A DNA stretch of 26,498 bases. It comes from DASZZV01 sp035544835 (lineage in GTDB: Bacteria; Acidobacteriota; Thermoanaerobaculia; Gp7-AA8). A model generated the notes under the pieces. The model did not search any database, was not told where the DNA came from, and was given only the letters and a program-made list of their open reading frames with translations. Location of the stretch: NCBI GenBank assembly GCA_035544835.1, contig DASZZV010000298.1, forward strand, positions 1 to 26,498. Direction: 5' to 3'. A program made the position numbers and the translations under genes. Positions 24,188 through 26,498 of the stretch are shown piece after piece (within the stretch, counting starts at the first letter, position 1; every line of letters starts with the position of its first letter).

Positions 24188-25543
24188 ATGAAAGCCACGA
24201 GTCCCTTCCGCAGCATTCCCTCGATGGAGCGGGTCCTTTCCAGTGATGAGGCGCGCCGGCTGATCGATCAGTTTGGCCGCGAATCCTTGAAGTCCGCGGT
24301 GAGCGAGGTGCTATCGGACATCCGCCTCGGCAACGAAGAATCGGGCGGAGATATCGCTGAGGTGCTCCGTGCTGCCGAGAGGCGGCTGCAGAATCGATTC
24401 GACTCTTCGCTCCGCGAGATCATCAACGGCTCAGGAGTGATCATTCATACGAACCTGGGACGCTCCCCGATCGATCCTGAGAGCTGGATCGCAGCCGGTA
24501 GTCTCATGTCGGGCTATTCAAACCTTGAGTTTGATCTCGTTGATGGTGAACGAGGCTCGCGGCATGAGCACATATCGGCTCTGGCTTCGCAGCTCTTTGG
24601 CTGTGAAGCGGCGCTTCTGGTCAACAACAATGCCGCGGCAGTGATGCTCGTTCTGTCAGCGCTGGCCCGCGGTCGCGAAGTGATTGTCTCTCGCGGCGAA
24701 CTGGTCGAGATCGGAGGTTCGTTCCGCATCCCTGAGGTGATCGAGCAGGGCGGTGCGCGGCTTCGTGAAGTGGGCACGACGAATCGGACCAGGGCTGCCG
24801 ACTTCGAGAAGGCGATCACGGCCGAGACCGGTGCGATGCTTAGAGTTCATCAATCCAACTATCAGATCGTCGGCTTCACGGAGAGCCCCGGGATGGAGGA
24901 TCTGATCGAGATTGCGGGTCGAACGCACGTGCCTCTGGTCGTTGATGAAGGGAGTGGTCGTGTCATCGATCTTTCCCGTTATGGTTTCAAGCGCGAACCG
25001 CTGGTCTCTGATCTGCTGGCGGCGGGCGCTGACGTCGTTACCTGTTCGACCGATAAGCTCCTCGGCTCCTTGCAGGGCGGGCTGATCCTTGGAAAGCGGG
25101 ACCTCATTCAACGCTGCGCGAAGCATCCTCTGATGCGGGCGTTCAGGGCCGGCAAGGAGTCATACGCCGTGATCACAGAGACCCTTAAGGTCTTCCTGAG
25201 TGGAAAGCACGAATCGCGGATCCCGCTTTACCGAATGCTGTCCGTGCCCGTTGATTCCCTCAGGGCGCGTGCCGAAGAGCTGGCCGCGGACGGCAGGGGA
25301 TCGGTGATCGACCTGCGCAGCATGCTGGGAGGGGGCACAACTCCCACTGAGACTATGGCCTCGATCGGAGTCGCCTTGAATGGTGATGTCGTCGAACTGC
25401 AGCGTGCGCTTCTTCGAGCTCCGACGCCGATTGTCGGCCGGGTCATCGAAAATCGCCTGTGCCTCGATCTGAGAACGATCAATCCCTCTGAAGACGAGCT
25501 GCTAACCCAGAGTCTCTCCACGATCGTGGCTGCGACTCGATGA
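24188..25543 (+). CDS. selA: L-seryl-tRNA(Sec) selenium transferase SelA
   Basis: SelA is a PLP-dependent enzyme that converts seryl-tRNA(Sec) to selenocysteinyl-tRNA(Sec) using selenophosphate. Starting at ATG 24188 the product is 451 aa, close to family length. The N-terminal tRNA-binding region, the IINGSGVIIHTNLGR motif (about 78-92), VVDEGSGR (251-258) and the PLP lysine in STDKLLGSLQGG (Lys290) are all present. The in-frame ATG at 24146 would add 14 residues and is less favoured; the ribosome-binding site is weak in both cases. No selB, selD or tRNA-Sec was found in the window. Presence of selA implies that this organism makes selenoproteins. Confidence 0.95.
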   Translation: MKATSPFRSIPSMERVLSSDEARRLIDQFGRESLKSAVSEVLSDIRLGNEESGGDIAEVLRAAERRLQNRFDSSLREIINGSGVIIHTNLGRSPIDPESWIAAGSLMSGYSNLEFDLVDGERGSRHEHISALASQLFGCEAALLVNNNAAAVMLVLSALARGREVIVSRGELVEIGGSFRIPEVIEQGGARLREVGTTNRTRAADFEKAITAETGAMLRVHQSNYQIVGFTESPGMEDLIEIAGRTHVPLVVDEGSGRVIDLSRYGFKREPLVSDLLAAGADVVTCSTDKLLGSLQGGLILGKRDLIQRCAKHPLMRAFRAGKESYAVITETLKVFLSGKHESRIPLYRMLSVPVDSLRARAEELAADGRGSVIDLRSMLGGGTTPTETMASIGVALNGDVVELQRALLRAPTPIVGRVIENRLCLDLRTINPSEDELLTQSLSTIVAATR

Positions 25544-25635
25544 GGCATCTCAATCTTCCGGGCGATCGGCCGCGAGTTTCGAGACGGCGGGTGAGAAGCC
25601 GGACCTGCAGCTTAGAGTGTCTCAAAAACTTCGCA

Positions 25636-25670
25636 GGGGGGAGGCGGCATCCTGCCGCCTCCCCCCTTTA
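25636..25670. terminator. Strong hairpin after selA, terminator-like
   Basis: A perfect 14-bp stem pairs 25636-25649 with 25653-25666 around a 3-nt loop (TCC). The stem is very GC-rich and is followed by TTTA. It lies 93 bp after the selA stop and is the best terminator candidate in the window, though the T-run is short. A similar GGAGGCGGC-type hairpin could also be a dispersed repeat. Confidence 0.6.
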
Positions 25671-25872
25671 ATGAGACATCGCCCGATCATCCTCTGCTTT
25701 CTTCTTTTTTGTCTTGCCTCGATGGTCCGGGCAGAGTGTCCTGCAGGAAAGAGTGCATTTGCGGACGGAATGGAGACTGTGTGATCTGAAGAAATTTGAT
25801 GCCGCGGCTGGCTTCTTCGAAAGGGCGGTGATGGGGACCACTCCAAGCCTCAAATTGACGAGAGCATCATGA
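25671..25872 (+). pseudogene. Probable frameshifted remnant of a secreted TPR-type gene
   Basis: From ATG 25671 a 37-codon frame encodes a signal peptide-like sequence (MRHRPIILCFLLFCLASMVRA) and ends at 25784. In the next frame, without a start, the same DNA reads LKKFDAAAGFFERAVMGTTP and ends at 25872; this resembles one TPR repeat. Together they look like a short or deleted gene for an exported TPR protein with a frameshift around 25740-25780. No ribosome-binding site is visible. An alternative is a genuine 37-aa secreted peptide. I cannot identify a parent gene. Confidence 0.35.
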
Positions 25873-25890
25873 TGACTTAAATTTGATGCT
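25855..25890 (+). promoter_or_regulatory. Putative promoter and operator of the vapBC-like pair
   Basis: TTGACG (25855-25860) and TAAATT (25878-25883), 17 bp apart, fit a sigma-70 promoter. Transcription would start at about the ATG at 25891, giving a leaderless message, in keeping with the lack of a ribosome-binding site. AGCATCA (25863-25869) and TGATGCT (25884-25890) are exact inverted repeats with centres 21 bp apart, and CATCATGATG (25865-25874) is a palindrome. These fit an operator for the ribbon-helix-helix antitoxin. Confidence 0.45.
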
Positions 25891-26133
25891 ATGCGCACCA
25901 CGATTACGCTGGAAAAAGACGTAGCCTCCCGCCTGGAGCGTCTGAGGAAAATCAGGCCGTTCAAGCAGTTGATTAACGAAGCGCTTCGAGCCGGCCTCGA
26001 TGAGATCGAGCGCAAGGGCTCAAAGAAACGCGGACGTTATTCTCTGACGCCGGTCAAGGGTCAGCCGCGCCGGACTGACCTCGACAACGTCGCGGAGCTG
26101 ATCGCCGAGCTCGAAGGAGACAGCTTCCGGTGA
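25891..26133 (+). CDS. VapB-type ribbon-helix-helix antitoxin
   Basis: The 80-aa protein begins MRTTITLEKDVASRLERL, the strand-helix start of a ribbon-helix-helix DNA-binding fold, followed by the second helix (FKQLINEALRAGLDEI). The charged C-terminal half (RTDLDNVAELIAELEGD) would wrap and neutralise the toxin. The stop overlaps the toxin GTG, typical of vapBC operons, where the antitoxin represses its own promoter. Short half-site repeats lie just upstream. The family name is by arrangement and fold; the exact subfamily is not certain. Confidence 0.85.
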   Translation: MRTTITLEKDVASRLERLRKIRPFKQLINEALRAGLDEIERKGSKKRGRYSLTPVKGQPRRTDLDNVAELIAELEGDSFR

Positions 26134-26498
26134 TCCTTCTCGATGCAAACCTTCTCCTTTACGCAAAGTTCTCCGACCTTCCGCAGCATGGCCGTGCACG
26201 AAGCTGGCTCGAAGAACAATTGAGCTCTGCCGGCAAAGTCGGTATCCCCTGGCAATCGTCCCTGGCCTTCCTCCGTCTGGCGACGAATCCCAGACTCTTC
26301 GGGCGACCCATGGGAATTCGCGGCGCCTGGCAGCAGGTGATCGAATGGCTGGACTATCCCGGAGTGTGGATTCCTGAACCGACGGAGGATCATGCCCTCG
26401 TTCTTGGACGGATCCTCGGACAAGCCCAGGCAACTGGCAATCTCGTACCGGACGCCCATCTCGCGGCGATCGCGATCGAGCACGGTCTGACGGTCTGC
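26130..26498 (+). CDS. VapC-type PIN-domain toxin, 5' part
   Basis: The frame starts at GTG 26130, overlapping the antitoxin stop by 4 bp, and stays open to the end of the window (123 codons), so the 3' end is missing. It begins MILLDANLLLYA with the first PIN aspartate at residue 5, and has the FLRLATNPRLF segment and GNLVPDAHLAAIAIEHG, with another metal-binding aspartate at 108. The last acidic site (usually T-x-D-x-D-F) should lie just beyond the window. Such toxins are RNases that cut tRNA or rRNA. The acidic residue often found near residue 40 is not obvious (here PWQSSLAF), a variation also seen, from memory, in relatives. Confidence 0.88.
   Translation, partial: MILLDANLLLYAKFSDLPQHGRARSWLEEQLSSAGKVGIPWQSSLAFLRLATNPRLFGRPMGIRGAWQQVIEWLDYPGVWIPEPTEDHALVLGRILGQAQATGNLVPDAHLAAIAIEHGLTVC

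Noticed and set aside
25544..25670. tRNA-Sec gene downstream of selA
   Set aside because: I looked for the long acceptor and extra arm and a T-loop sequence and found none; the only structure is a single GC-rich hairpin.

Overview
The window is a bacterial chromosome segment of fairly high GC content. Its core is a long division and cell wall (dcw) cluster, all on the + strand, from position 1 to about 12690. The order is ftsI (3' part), murE, mraY, murD, ftsW, murG, murC, ftsQ, ftsA, ftsZ. MurE carries the DNPR signature of meso-diaminopimelate-adding ligases, so a Gram-negative-type wall is likely. The following point to Acidobacteriota, possibly a Thermoanaerobaculia-like lineage: a PATAN/DUF4388 protein, a very large secreted Ig-repeat protein whose C-terminal modules end in a D-x-x-T-G-D motif, an MXAN_5187-like coiled-coil protein, and many intergenic inverted repeats. 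The taxonomic call is inference, not proof.

Region 1 (1-12690) makes the lipid-linked peptidoglycan precursor and the divisome. MurC, MurD and MurE add stem-peptide residues, MraY and MurG build lipid I and lipid II, FtsW and FtsI polymerise and cross-link septal wall, and FtsQ, FtsA and FtsZ form the divisome scaffold. Many genes overlap by 4 bp (ftsI/murE, murD/ftsW, murC/ftsQ), which suggests translational coupling. Three genes often found in such clusters are absent: murF (the murE-mraY gap holds a hairpin element instead), murB and ddl.

Region 2 (12690-16985) has a DUF4388 protein on the - strand, divergent from a GAF-GAF-PAS-GGDEF diguanylate cyclase. A near-perfect 32-bp inverted repeat lies between them. 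The cyclase gene converges on, and overlaps by 8 bp, a rhomboid protease gene. A 7-bp tandem-repeat array lies just upstream of the rhomboid gene.

Region 3 (16986-24058, - strand) has the ~1111-aa secreted Ig-repeat protein, a repeat-rich 510-bp gap, guaA (GMP synthase), another inverted repeat, and a two-gene operon of a TPR lipoprotein and a coiled-coil protein. Region 4 (24059-26498, + strand) has selA behind a perfect 18-bp palindrome, a strong hairpin, a probable frameshifted TPR-gene remnant, and a VapBC-type toxin-antitoxin pair whose toxin runs off the window.

The most unusual property is that all ten intergenic gaps longer than about 100 bp contain an inverted or tandem repeat, most of them unrelated to each other. 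No clearly new multi-gene system was recognised. The best candidates for new biology are the inverted repeat at the DUF4388/GGDEF junction, the heptanucleotide arrays and the duplicated C-terminal module of the secreted protein.
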